Shown here: positions 16,118-23,878 of the stretch, piece after piece
Position numbering within the stretch: the first letter of the stretch is position 1
How the letters are laid out: each line of letters starts with the position of its first letter
Assembly: GCA_035688265.1 (NCBI GenBank)
Contig: DASSNE010000014.1
Location: 1 to 64,000 of the forward strand
DNA: 64,000 nucleotides
Direction: 5' to 3'
Origin: DASSBR01 sp035688265
Lineage (GTDB): Bacteria; Pseudomonadota; Gammaproteobacteria; Natronospirales; DASSBR01
The notes under the pieces: model-generated
Told to the model about the DNA's origin: nothing
Database searches by the model: none
The model's input: the letters and a program-made list of their open reading frames with translations, nothing else
Made by a program: the position numbers and the translations under genes

Positions 16118-17001
16118 TAGCCGTTTCCTTTGACCTGGGCCATGACCTCGTCGGCGAAATTCTCGGCTTTCTTCTCGATGCCTTCGCCGACTTCAAAGCG
16201 GACGAATTCGAGCACCTTCGCCTTCGCCTCGGCCAGCAGCTTGCCGACCTTCTTGTCGGGATCCTTGACGAAAGGCTGACCGACCAGCGCAACTTCGTTG
16301 AGGAACTTCTGCATCCGGCCCTCGACCATCTTCTCGATGATATTGTCCGGCTTGCCGCTTTCGGCCGCCTGCGCCGCGACGATCTCGCGCTCTTTGGCGA
16401 CCGTCTCGGCCGGCACGTCCTCGGGGTCTACGCAGACCGGCCGGCTCGCGGCGATGTGCATCGCAATATCGCGCGCCAGCGTCTCGTCGCCACCTTCGAG
16501 GGCGACCACCACACCGATGCGCGTGCCGTGCAGGTAATGCGCGATCGTCGCCTGCGAATGCTCGACAATCCGCAGCCGGCGCACGGCGATGTTCTCGCCC
16601 AGCTTGGCCACCAGCCCGCGGCGGACGTCATCAACGGTCTCTTCACCGCGCAGCGGCAACTCCAGCGCGGCGCCGAGATCGGCCGGCCTCGCCTTGAGCG
16701 CCAGCTCGCTGAATTCGCACACGAAACCCTGGAAATCGTCGCCGCCGGCGACGAAGTCGGTCTCGCAATTCACCTCGACGATCGCCGCGCGGCCGCTGCC
16801 GTCTTCGGCGATGCCGATCATGCCTTCGGCGGCCACGCGGCCGGCCTTTTTGTCGGCTTTCGCGAGACCGCTCTTGCGCATTTCCTCGACCGCGGCGTCG
16901 AGATCGCCGCCGGTCGCGACCAGCGCCTTCTTGCACTCCATCATGCCGGCCCCGGTGCGCTCGCGCAGTTCCTTGACCAGTTTGGCGGAAATTTCAGCCA
17001 T
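16117..17001 (-). CDS. tsf: Elongation factor Ts
   Basis: Nucleotide exchange factor for EF-Tu. It is 294 aa from the ATG at 17001; an adjacent ATG at 17004 sits only two bases from GGAG, so the second start is preferred. The N-terminal UBA-like domain has LVKELRERTGAGMMECKKAL. The core contains EVNCETDFVAGGDDFQGFV, with the TDFV element that contacts EF-Tu. It lies 17 bp downstream of rpsB and is cotranscribed with it. Confidence 0.98.
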   Translation of the reverse strand: MAEISAKLVKELRERTGAGMMECKKALVATGGDLDAAVEEMRKSGLAKADKKAGRVAAEGMIGIAEDGSGRAAIVEVNCETDFVAGGDDFQGFVCEFSELALKARPADLGAALELPLRGEETVDDVRRGLVAKLGENIAVRRLRIVEHSQATIAHYLHGTRIGVVVALEGGDETLARDIAMHIAASRPVCVDPEDVPAETVAKEREIVAAQAAESGKPDNIIEKMVEGRMQKFLNEVALVGQPFVKDPDKKVGKLLAEAKAKVLEFVRFEVGEGIEKKAENFADEVMAQVKGNG

Positions 17002-17018
17002 CATTACTCCAGATTGAA

Positions 17019-18041
17019 TTACTGCTTGCTGGCGTCGTTGCCAGTCTCCCCCTGATCCTCGACCGCCGGTGCCTCGCGGGCAGGCTCGGTCGTGGCAGGC
17101 TCGTCCTTCGAGGCCGCGGTGGTCTCGGCTTCGGCGTCTTCGGCGGCAGCCGCACCGGCATCGACGACTTCGGTCGCGGGCGCTTCGGCCTCGGCCGCTT
17201 CGCCTTCCGCCTTCTTCGCCGCCGTCTTTTTGCTGGTGCGCTTCTTCGCCGGCTTGGCCGCGGCCTTGCGGGCGGGCTTGCGTCCCGGCGCCTTGCCGGT
17301 CGGGTTGCCTTCCTCGTCCAGCTCGACGAACTCATCGCCCTCGCCGCCGATCTGCGGCATCATTTCGCGGCCCAGCAGGACGGCATCGGCCACGCCGGCC
17401 GCGTAAAGCTGGATGGCGCGAATCGCGTCATCGTTGCCGGGGATGACATAGTCGATGCCGTCCGGCGAGTTGTTGGTGTCGACGACCGCGACGATCGGAA
17501 TGCCGAGCTTGTTCGCCTCGCGCACCGCGATCTTCTCGTAACCGACATCGATCACGAACAGCGCGTCCGGCAGGCCGGTCATGTCCTTGATGCCGCCCAG
17601 GCTGCGCTCCAGCTTGGACATCTCGCGGCGCAGGCCGACGACCTCCTTCTTGACCAGGCGATCGAACGTGCCGTCGGCGGCCATCGTCTCAAGCTCGGCC
17701 AGGCGCTTGATCGACTGGCGCACCGTCTTGTAGTTGGTCAGCATGCCGCCCAGCCAGCGGTGGTTGACGTACGGCATGCCGCAACGCTCGGCTTCCTTGA
17801 CGATGGTGTCGCCCGCGGCGCGCTTGGTGCCGACGAACAGGATCGTGCCGCCGTCGGAGACCAGCTTGGAGACGTAGTTCATCGCCTCGTTGTAGGCCGG
17901 CAACGTCTTTTCGAGGTTGACGATGTGAATCTTGCTGCGATGACCGAAGATGTAGGGGGCCATCTTCGGGTTCCAGAAACGCGTCTGGTGGCCGAAATGC
18001 ACACCGCATTCCAGCATCTGGCGCATGGATACGTTCGCCAT
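17019..18041 (-). CDS. rpsB: 30S ribosomal protein S2 with long C-terminal tail
   Basis: Small-subunit ribosomal protein S2. The start MANVSMRQMLECGVHFGHQT at 18041 has an AGGAG ribosome site; longer readings upstream are not credible. Residues 1-230 match S2, with FVGTKRAAGDTI and VDTNNSPDGIDYVIPGNDDA. About 100 extra residues follow. They start EFVELDEEGNPTGKAPGRK and become a Lys/Ala/Pro-rich stretch, KPARKAAAKPAKKRTSKKTA, then a Glu/Ala-rich acidic end. The total is 340 aa against about 240 usually. The tail looks disordered and bipolar (basic then acidic). Confidence 0.97.
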   Translation of the reverse strand: MANVSMRQMLECGVHFGHQTRFWNPKMAPYIFGHRSKIHIVNLEKTLPAYNEAMNYVSKLVSDGGTILFVGTKRAAGDTIVKEAERCGMPYVNHRWLGGMLTNYKTVRQSIKRLAELETMAADGTFDRLVKKEVVGLRREMSKLERSLGGIKDMTGLPDALFVIDVGYEKIAVREANKLGIPIVAVVDTNNSPDGIDYVIPGNDDAIRAIQLYAAGVADAVLLGREMMPQIGGEGDEFVELDEEGNPTGKAPGRKPARKAAAKPAKKRTSKKTAAKKAEGEAAEAEAPATEVVDAGAAAAEDAEAETTAASKDEPATTEPAREAPAVEDQGETGNDASKQ

Positions 18042-18093
18042 GATCAATATGCTCCTGATTTGGGGTTGAGCCTCCATACGTCCCATGCCGCAA

Positions 18094-18130
18094 CTCCGTT
18101 CGGGACGGAGCACCCGGCGACATGTGCCGG
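18094..18130 (-). promoter_or_regulatory. rpsB leader with two hairpins
   Basis: Within the transcribed leader of rpsB two stems are visible: 18094-18099 with 18105-18110 (CTCCGT with ACGGAG) and 18114-18118 with 18126-18130 (CCGGC with GCCGG). Gammaproteobacterial rpsB leaders are known to be targets of S2 autoregulation. Location and structure fit that role, but I cannot match a covariance model by eye. Confidence 0.45.
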
Positions 18131-18232
18131 CGTATGTGAGAATTAATTTCGAAAATGTTGGTACATCCTGTACCAAATCCAATTCGTCCATCCCTGCCGA
18201 ATCTTCGGCCGGTTTGCTAAAAAAGAGCGCGC

Positions 18233-18261
18233 TTTATACCATAGCGCGGCTGACTTCTCAA
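18233..18261 (-). promoter_or_regulatory. Sigma-70 promoter of rpsB-tsf
   Basis: On the minus strand TTGAGA (18256-18261) and TATAAA (18233-18238) are separated by exactly 17 bp. The -10 is followed by the GC-rich discriminator GCGCGC, typical of stringently controlled ribosomal promoters. Expected transcription start is near 18226, giving a leader of about 185 nt that contains the hairpins at 18094-18130. Confidence 0.75.
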
Positions 18262-18283
18262 TCCGCGAGCTCCAGATACTGCC

Positions 18284-19051
18284 ATGCCAGTCACCATCAA
18301 AACGCCCGAAGAACAGGACAAAATGCGCGTCGCCGGCCGCCTGGCCGCGGAGCTGCTGGAGATGATCGAGCCGCATATCCGGCCGGGGGTGACGACCGAC
18401 GAGATCAACACGATCATCCACGAACACATTGTCAACGTGCAGCACGCGACGCCCGCGCCGCTCAATTACCGCGGCTTTCCGAAATCCGTCTGCACCTCGG
18501 TCAACCACGTCGTCTGCCACGGCATCCCGAACGACAAGCCGCTCCGGGAGGGCGACATCATCAACATCGACGTCACCGTGATCAAGGATGGCTGGCACGG
18601 CGACACCAGCAAGATGTTCTTTGTCGGCGAACCGTCGATCAAGGCGCGCCGCGTAGTGGATATCGCCCACGACGCCATGGTCCTGGGCATCGACATGGTC
18701 AAGCCGGGTGTGCGCCTCGGCGACATCGGCCACGCGATCCAGCGCTATGTCGAGGGGCTGGGATGCTCGGTGGTGCGCGAATACTGCGGCCACGGCATCG
18801 GCCGGATCTTTCACGAGGATCCGCAGGTGCTGCATTACGGCGCGCCCGGCACCGGCATGGAACTCAAGACCGGCATGACCTTTACAATCGAACCGATGGT
18901 CAACGTCGGAAAACGCCACGTCAAGCTGATGCCGGACGGCTGGACCGTCATCACCAAGGATCACTCGCTGTCGGCACAATGGGAGCATACGATCCTGGTG
19001 ACCGACGACGGCCACGAGATCCTGACGATGCGCTCGGGCGGGGAGGTTTAA
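18284..19051 (+). CDS. map: Methionine aminopeptidase, type I
   Basis: Removes the N-terminal Met from nascent proteins. It is 255 aa. Metal ligands lie in NIDVTVIKDGWHGDTSKMFF (two Asp), YCGHGIGRIFHEDP (His), FTIEPMV (Glu) and QWEHTILV (Glu). It is divergent from rpsB with a 242-bp shared control region, the classical map/rpsB arrangement. The last base of its TAA is the first base of heptamer array R2. Confidence 0.98.
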   Translation: MPVTIKTPEEQDKMRVAGRLAAELLEMIEPHIRPGVTTDEINTIIHEHIVNVQHATPAPLNYRGFPKSVCTSVNHVVCHGIPNDKPLREGDIINIDVTVIKDGWHGDTSKMFFVGEPSIKARRVVDIAHDAMVLGIDMVKPGVRLGDIGHAIQRYVEGLGCSVVREYCGHGIGRIFHEDPQVLHYGAPGTGMELKTGMTFTIEPMVNVGKRHVKLMPDGWTVITKDHSLSAQWEHTILVTDDGHEILTMRSGGEV

Positions 19052-19126
19052 GTCGCTAGTAGCTAGTCGCTGGGACTGAGTCAGAAAAACGCGCTCCACA
19101 CTCAGTCCTGGCTACTCAGTCCTGGC
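19051..19126. repeat. Degenerate heptamer array R2 between map and glnD
   Basis: Five 7-bp units in one orientation start at 19051 (AGTCGCT, AGTAGCT, AGTCGCT, GGGACTG, AGTCAGA). After a 13-bp spacer come four units in the complementary sense at 19099-19126 (CACTCAG, TCCTGGC, TACTCAG, TCCTGGC). The two halves form an imperfect inverted repeat through GGACTGAGT and ACTCAGTCC. The array begins on the map stop codon and ends 3 bp before the predicted glnD start, so the glnD ribosome binding region lies within it. Confidence 0.8.
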
Positions 19127-19129
19127 TAC

Positions 19130-21724
19130 TTGTACGTGAAAACGCCTCTCGAAACGACCCTGCGCCACTCGCTCGCTGGCGGCGACGCCGCCCTCGCCGA
19201 CCGCTTCCGCGCCGGCGAAGATGTCGTCGCGCTGGTACGGGAACGCGCCGCGCGCGTCGACAATCTGATCGTGACCGCCTGGCGGCGCTGCTGCGCCGCG
19301 CCGGAAGACATGACTCTGGTCGCGGTCGGCGGCTACGGTCGCGGCGAACTGCACCCCTGGTCCGACATCGACATTCTGATTCTGGCTGCACCGGATGCGC
19401 CGGCCCGCCACCAGGACGCCCTGCAGCGCTTTCTGGCCCTGCTCTGGGATATCGGCCTGCATGTCGGCCACAGCGTCCGCACAGTCGCGGACTGCGCGGC
19501 CGCCGCCACCGACGACATCACCATCGTCACCAGCCTGATGGAATCGCGGCTGCTGTCCGGCAACGCCGCGCTGTATGCGGAAATGCGCGCGGCCGTCGCG
19601 CCGGATCGCATCTGGCCGGTCGCCGATTTCTTCCAGGCCAAGTGGCGGGAGCAGCGTGCGCGGCATGCGAAATTCGAGCATACCGCCTACAAGCTCGAAC
19701 CCAACATCAAGGAGGGTCCGGGCGGGCTGCGCGATATCCAGACGATCGTCTGGGTGGCGCAGCGTCACTTCGGCGCGGCCACCGAGCACGGGCTGGTCGA
19801 GCACGATTTTCTGACCGAAGACGAATTCCAGGCGCTGACGGCCGGGCGCAATTTCCTCTGGCGGGTGCGCTTTGCGCTGCACCTGATCGCGGGCCGGCGC
19901 GAGGACCGGCTGCTGTTCGACCACCAGTTGCGCGTCGCGCGCCTGTTCGGCTACGAAGACAATCCCCACCTGCTCGGCGTCGAGCAGTTCATGCAGCGCT
20001 ACTACCGCACGTTGATGTCGCTTAGCCGCCTGAACGAGATGCTGCTGCAATTGTTCCAGGAGGCCATCCTGCTCGACCCGGACGCGCCGTCGAAGCCGCT
20101 CGACGACGACTTCCAGGTCCGCCACCGCTTTCTCGAAGTGCGCTCGGACGATGTCTTTCGGCGTCGGCCGCGGGCCCTGCTGCGATTGTTCCTGGTGCTC
20201 GAACAGCACCCGGAACTGAACGGCGTCAGCGCGCGCACCATCCGGCTGATCCGCCGCGACCTGGGCCTGATCGACGACGCGTTTCGTGCCGACCCGGCGG
20301 TGCGGGCCTGCTTCATGGCGATTCTGCGCGAGCCGCGCGGCCTGAGCCACGAACTCAGGCGGATGAATCATTACGGGGTGCTGGGCCGCTATCTGCCGGC
20401 GTTCGGCGAAATCGTCGGACGCATGCAGTACGACCTGTTTCACGCCTACACGGTCGACGAGCACATTCTGTTCGTGGTCGGCAACCTGCGCAGCTTCGCG
20501 CTCAGTCGCCATGACCACGAATTCCCGCTGTGCAGCCGCATCATGCAGTCGCTCGACAAGCCGGAAGTGGCCTACCTCGCCGGCCTGTTTCACGATATCG
20601 CCAAAGGGCGCGGCGGCGATCATTCGACGCTGGGCGCAGTCGACGCCGAGCAGTTCTGTATCGACCACGGTCTCGGCCGCTACGATGCGCGGCTGGTGAG
20701 TTGGCTGGTGACGCATCACCTGAGCCTGTCGGTCACCGCGCAGAAAAAGGACATCAACGACCCGGCGGTCATCAACGCGTTCGCCGAGTTGGTCGGCGAC
20801 CAGATTCACCTCGACCTGCTTTACATCCTGACGGTCGCCGACGTGCGCGCGACCAACCCGTCGCTGTGGAATTCGTGGAAGGCCAGCCTGTTCGGCGAAC
20901 TGTATGCGAACACCCAGCGCGCGCTCAGGCGCGGGCTGGAAAATCCGATCGACAAGGACGAGCTGATTTCCGAAACCCAGGCACGCGCCCGGGCGCTGCT
21001 CGCAACCAGGCTGGACGAAGCGCGGGTGGATGCCGTCTGGGCCACGCTGACCGAAGACTATTTTCTCCAGCACACTGCCGACGAAATCGCCTGGCACACC
21101 GGGGCGCTCGCCGAACGCGATCCGGCAGAGTCGGTAACGATCATGCTGCGCACCGACAGCGGTCGCGGCGGTACCGCGATATCGGTGTATTCACAGCGCG
21201 ACGAGCCGACCTTCGGCCGCGCGACTGCGGCCCTCGACCAGCTTGGCCTGACGATCGTCGACGCGCGCATCGTGCCGGTCGGCGACCACGTCAGCTTCGA
21301 CACCTATGTCGTGCTGGAGGACACCGGCGAACCCATCGAGGATGAAGACCGGTTGGCGGAGATCAAGGCGATCCTGAAGCGTGAAATCGATCGTCCCGGC
21401 GCGCCCCCGATGACCGTGACGCGGCGTGCACCGCGCCAGGTGCGCCTGTTCTCGACGCCGCCCCTGGTGACGTTCACCGCCGACGCCCGGAACCGCCGCA
21501 CCGTGATGGAAATAGCCGCCGGCGACCGGCCCGGACTGCTGTCGGAAATCGGCCGCGTGCTGGAACAGCAGGCGATTCACCTGCAGAACGCGAAAATCAC
21601 GACCGTCGGCGAACGCGCCGAGGACGTGTTCTTCATTACCGCAAACGGCCGCACACTGGATGACGCAGCCGAAGCGCGACTGCGCGAGGCGCTGCTGGAG
21701 CGGATCGGCGCCGCGACGCGCTAA
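19130..21724 (+). CDS. glnD: Bifunctional PII uridylyltransferase/uridylyl-removing enzyme
   Basis: Nitrogen sensor that uridylylates PII proteins when glutamine is low and de-uridylylates them when it is high. It is 864 aa from TTG at 19130; GTG at 19136 (VKTPLE) is an equally possible start, and neither has a good Shine-Dalgarno because repeat R2 lies upstream. The nucleotidyltransferase motif VAVGGYGRGELHPWSDIDIL is near residue 65. The HD domain has LFHDIAKGRGGDHSTLGAVD near 490. Two C-terminal ACT domains follow, the second starting TVMEIAAGDRPGLLSEIGRV. Confidence 0.98.
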   Translation: MYVKTPLETTLRHSLAGGDAALADRFRAGEDVVALVRERAARVDNLIVTAWRRCCAAPEDMTLVAVGGYGRGELHPWSDIDILILAAPDAPARHQDALQRFLALLWDIGLHVGHSVRTVADCAAAATDDITIVTSLMESRLLSGNAALYAEMRAAVAPDRIWPVADFFQAKWREQRARHAKFEHTAYKLEPNIKEGPGGLRDIQTIVWVAQRHFGAATEHGLVEHDFLTEDEFQALTAGRNFLWRVRFALHLIAGRREDRLLFDHQLRVARLFGYEDNPHLLGVEQFMQRYYRTLMSLSRLNEMLLQLFQEAILLDPDAPSKPLDDDFQVRHRFLEVRSDDVFRRRPRALLRLFLVLEQHPELNGVSARTIRLIRRDLGLIDDAFRADPAVRACFMAILREPRGLSHELRRMNHYGVLGRYLPAFGEIVGRMQYDLFHAYTVDEHILFVVGNLRSFALSRHDHEFPLCSRIMQSLDKPEVAYLAGLFHDIAKGRGGDHSTLGAVDAEQFCIDHGLGRYDARLVSWLVTHHLSLSVTAQKKDINDPAVINAFAELVGDQIHLDLLYILTVADVRATNPSLWNSWKASLFGELYANTQRALRRGLENPIDKDELISETQARARALLATRLDEARVDAVWATLTEDYFLQHTADEIAWHTGALAERDPAESVTIMLRTDSGRGGTAISVYSQRDEPTFGRATAALDQLGLTIVDARIVPVGDHVSFDTYVVLEDTGEPIEDEDRLAEIKAILKREIDRPGAPPMTVTRRAPRQVRLFSTPPLVTFTADARNRRTVMEIAAGDRPGLLSEIGRVLEQQAIHLQNAKITTVGERAEDVFFITANGRTLDDAAEARLREALLERIGAATR

Positions 21725-21730
21725 GGAAGA

Positions 21731-21751
21731 GCCCTTCGACAGGCTCAGGGC
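21731..21751. repeat. GCCCTTCGACAGGCTCAGGGC-type palindromic repeat
   Basis: A 21-bp imperfect palindrome with 5-bp outer arms (GCCCT and AGGGC) sits 7 bp after the glnD stop. Near-identical CCTTCGACAGGCTCAGGG hairpins are widely scattered between genes in many high-GC bacteria. Here it lies between convergent glnD and galU and may act as a bidirectional 3' end. Confidence 0.65.
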
Positions 21752-21773
21752 GATGGCCGGATAAGCCCAGCCC

Positions 21774-22637
21774 TTAAACAGACTTCAGAAACTCCCGGAA
21801 GCCCGGGCCCAATTCCGGGTGGGCCAGACCGTAGTTGACGGTCGCCATCAGGTAGCCGAGCTTGTTGCCGCAGTCGTAACGCGTGCCTTCGAACTGAAAA
21901 CCGTGCACCGGCTCTTCCTTCAGCAGCGCGGCAATCGCGTCGGTCAACTGGATTTCGCCGCCCGCGCCTTTGCCCGTCTGCCGCAACAAATCGAAGATAC
22001 GCGGTGTCAGCAGGTAGCGGCCCACCACGCCGAGATCCGACGGCGCATCCGCCGGTTGCGGTTTCTCGACCATGCCGCGCATCTTGAACAGGCGCTCGTC
22101 GGCCGGCTCCGAATCGATGATGCCGTAGCGCGACGTCTGCTCGTGCGGCACCTGCTGCACGCCGACGAGACTGCTGTGGTGCTTGTCATAGACGTCGCGC
22201 ATCTGCGTCAGCACACCGCGATCGCCGTCGTCGATCAGATCGTCCGGCAAGACGACAAAAAACGGCTCGTTTCCCACAACCGGCTCCGCGCACAAAACGG
22301 CATGCCCCAGCCCCAGCGCTTCCGGCTGGCGCACGTACACGCACTGCACATCGGCCGGCACCAGGTCCTGCACCATGCGCAACTGCGCCTCCTTGCCCCG
22401 CAGTTGCAGCTCATTTTCCAGTTCGTAGGCACGGTCGAAATGATCCGGAATGGAATTCTTGTTGCGCCCGGTAACGAAGACCAGCACCTTGGCGCCGGCC
22501 GCAACGGCCTCCTCCGCCGCGTACTGAATCAGCGGCTTGTCGACGACCGGAAGCATCTCCTTGGGATTGGCCTTCGTGGCCGGCAGAAAGCGGGTGCCGA
22601 GGCCGGCTACCGGGAAAACGGCTTTTCGAATGGTCAC
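21774..22637 (-). CDS. galU: UTP-glucose-1-phosphate uridylyltransferase
   Basis: Makes UDP-glucose from UTP and glucose-1-phosphate for LPS, exopolysaccharide and trehalose routes. It is 287 aa. The nucleotide-binding start KAVFPVAGLGTRFLPATKAN followed by PKEMLPVVDKPLIQY is diagnostic. FVVLPDDLIDD and FQFEGTRYDCGNKLGYL are conserved. It is convergent with glnD and downstream of the terminated comEA-like gene, so it probably has its own promoter. Confidence 0.97.
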   Translation of the reverse strand: MTIRKAVFPVAGLGTRFLPATKANPKEMLPVVDKPLIQYAAEEAVAAGAKVLVFVTGRNKNSIPDHFDRAYELENELQLRGKEAQLRMVQDLVPADVQCVYVRQPEALGLGHAVLCAEPVVGNEPFFVVLPDDLIDDGDRGVLTQMRDVYDKHHSSLVGVQQVPHEQTSRYGIIDSEPADERLFKMRGMVEKPQPADAPSDLGVVGRYLLTPRIFDLLRQTGKGAGGEIQLTDAIAALLKEEPVHGFQFEGTRYDCGNKLGYLMATVNYGLAHPELGPGFREFLKSV

Positions 22638-22671
22638 AATTGAATCCTTTCACTAAAACAAAAACGACATA

Positions 22672-22705
22672 GAAAAACGCGCCCCGACACCACTGCCGGA
22701 GCGCG
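22672..22705 (-). terminator. Rho-independent terminator after the comEA-like gene
   Basis: On the minus strand a 12-bp stem (22694-22705 with 22678-22689, allowing G-U pairs) with a GTGG loop is followed directly by five T residues (22673-22677). It lies 33 bp past the stop of the ComEA-like gene and just upstream of galU, so it separates the two transcription units. Confidence 0.85.
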
Positions 22706-22738
22706 CCGGTCAAGCTGCAAGGGCAGCTGGTAGTTTAC

Positions 22739-23011
22739 CTATTTCTTCGGGTCCGTAAACAGAATGTCGTCCTTGTTGTTCGCGACTGTCTTGTCGCCGA
22801 TGCCCTTGACCTTCTCCAGATCGGACAGCGACTTGAACGGCCCGTGCGCTTCGCGGTACTTGACGATCGCCTGCGCCTTGACGAGGCCGATACCGCTCAA
22901 TTCCTTCGCGATGGTGGAGGCATCGGCCTTGTTGATGTTGACCTGGCCCGCAAAAGCACTGAAAGCGAGACCGGCGGACAGCAGCATCGCTGCCATGATG
23001 GACTTTTTCAT
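22739..23011 (-). CDS. Small secreted ComEA-like helix-hairpin-helix protein
   Basis: A 90-aa protein with a signal peptide (MKKSIMAAMLLSAGLAFSAF) and a mature part of about 69 residues made of one helix-hairpin-helix pair: VNINKADASTIAKELSGIGL and SDLEKVKGIGDKTVANNKD. This is the DNA-binding ComEA domain without the membrane-anchored long form, typical of short periplasmic ComEA proteins of Gram-negatives that help pull in transforming DNA. No other competence gene is nearby, so a DNA-uptake role is an inference. It has its own candidate promoter and a strong terminator. Confidence 0.88.
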   Translation of the reverse strand: MKKSIMAAMLLSAGLAFSAFAGQVNINKADASTIAKELSGIGLVKAQAIVKYREAHGPFKSLSDLEKVKGIGDKTVANNKDDILFTDPKK

Positions 23012-23046
23012 TATTTACCCCTATTTGGTTGTTTGGGTTGATCGAC

Positions 23047-23075
23047 ATCCGATTTCCCCAATTGCAAAATCGGAT
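23047..23075 (-). other. Hairpin in the comEA-like leader
   Basis: ATCCGATTT (23047-23055) and AAATCGGAT (23067-23075) form a perfect 9-bp stem with an 11-nt loop, between the candidate promoter at 23090-23118 and the start codon at 23011. It would be part of the 5' untranslated RNA. Function unknown. Confidence 0.5.
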
Positions 23076-23089
23076 GCCACGCGCAGTCG

Positions 23090-23118
23090 ATGGTATCAGT
23101 CTGATCAAATAGGTACAA
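23090..23118 (-). promoter_or_regulatory. Candidate promoter of the comEA-like gene
   Basis: On the minus strand TTGTAC (23113-23118) and TACCAT (23090-23095) are 17 bp apart. Both boxes are imperfect. The position, between the rlmB stop and the comEA-like start, and the lower GC of this stretch support it. Confidence 0.4.
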
Positions 23119-23134
23119 ATGCAGCCGAATCAGA

Positions 23135-23878
23135 TCAAATGGGCGGCGTTCGCCGTTGTCGCACGGCCTCGAAGAGCGCGATCCCGGCCGACACCGATAT
23201 GTTGAGACTCGCAACTGCATCGGTCATCGGGATGCGCGCGAGAAAATCGCAACGCTCCTTGGTGAGCCGTCGCAGCCCCCCGCCTTCGGCACCCAGCACC
23301 AGCGCGAGCGGACCAGCCAGATCAAAGTCGTACAGCGGCTGATCGGCCTCGCCTGCGAGTCCCACGGTCCAGATGCCGCGCTCTTTCAGGCTACGCAGCG
23401 TCCGGGCGAGATTGGTGACCTGCACGAAGGGCACGATCTCCGCCGCACCGCTTGCGACCTTGCGCGCGGCGGGAGTCAGCGAAACAGCACGATCCCGCGG
23501 CGCGATCACCGCGTGCGCGCCGGCCGCTGCCGCGCTGCGCAGGCACGCACCCAGGTTGTGCGGATCCTGCACGCCGTCGAGCACCAGCAGAAACGGCGGG
23601 CCATCCAGCTCGTCGAGCAACGCCTCCAGCGTTTGTTCGTTGCCCGGCGGCGCCGCATGGACCTCGCCCACGGCACCCTGGTGCGTAGCCGCGCCCGCCA
23701 GCCGCTCGAGCTCGTCGCGCGGCAGGCGCTCCAGCGGCACATTGCGCTTTGCCGCTTCGGCAGCCAGAACTTCCAGGCGATGATTGCTCCGCCCCCGCAA
23801 CAGCCATAATCGGCCGAGGGTATTGCGCTTGAGCGCCGCTTCCACGGCGTGAATGCCGTAGACGATCGACTCGCTCAT
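23135..23878 (-). CDS. rlmB: 23S rRNA (guanosine-2'-O)-methyltransferase RlmB
   Basis: SPOUT methyltransferase of the TrmH family that methylates a conserved 23S rRNA guanosine (G2251 in E. coli). The start MSESIVYGIHAVEAALKRN at 23878 overlaps the rnr stop as ATGA and gives 247 aa. The N-terminal RNA-binding domain is followed by the knot motifs LVLDGVQDPHNLGACLRSAA, LVLGAEGGGLRRLT and IPMTDAVASLNISVSAGIAL. The rnr-rlmB pair is conserved in gammaproteobacteria. Confidence 0.97.
   Translation of the reverse strand: MSESIVYGIHAVEAALKRNTLGRLWLLRGRSNHRLEVLAAEAAKRNVPLERLPRDELERLAGAATHQGAVGEVHAAPPGNEQTLEALLDELDGPPFLLVLDGVQDPHNLGACLRSAAAAGAHAVIAPRDRAVSLTPAARKVASGAAEIVPFVQVTNLARTLRSLKERGIWTVGLAGEADQPLYDFDLAGPLALVLGAEGGGLRRLTKERCDFLARIPMTDAVASLNISVSAGIALFEAVRQRRTPPI

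Noticed and set aside
16084..17055. 323-codon plus-strand frame opposite tsf
   Set aside because: tsf is complete on the minus strand with family motifs; the opposite frame has none.
19112..21097. 661-codon minus-strand frame opposite glnD
   Set aside because: Composition typical of antisense frames in GC-rich DNA; glnD is intact with all domains.
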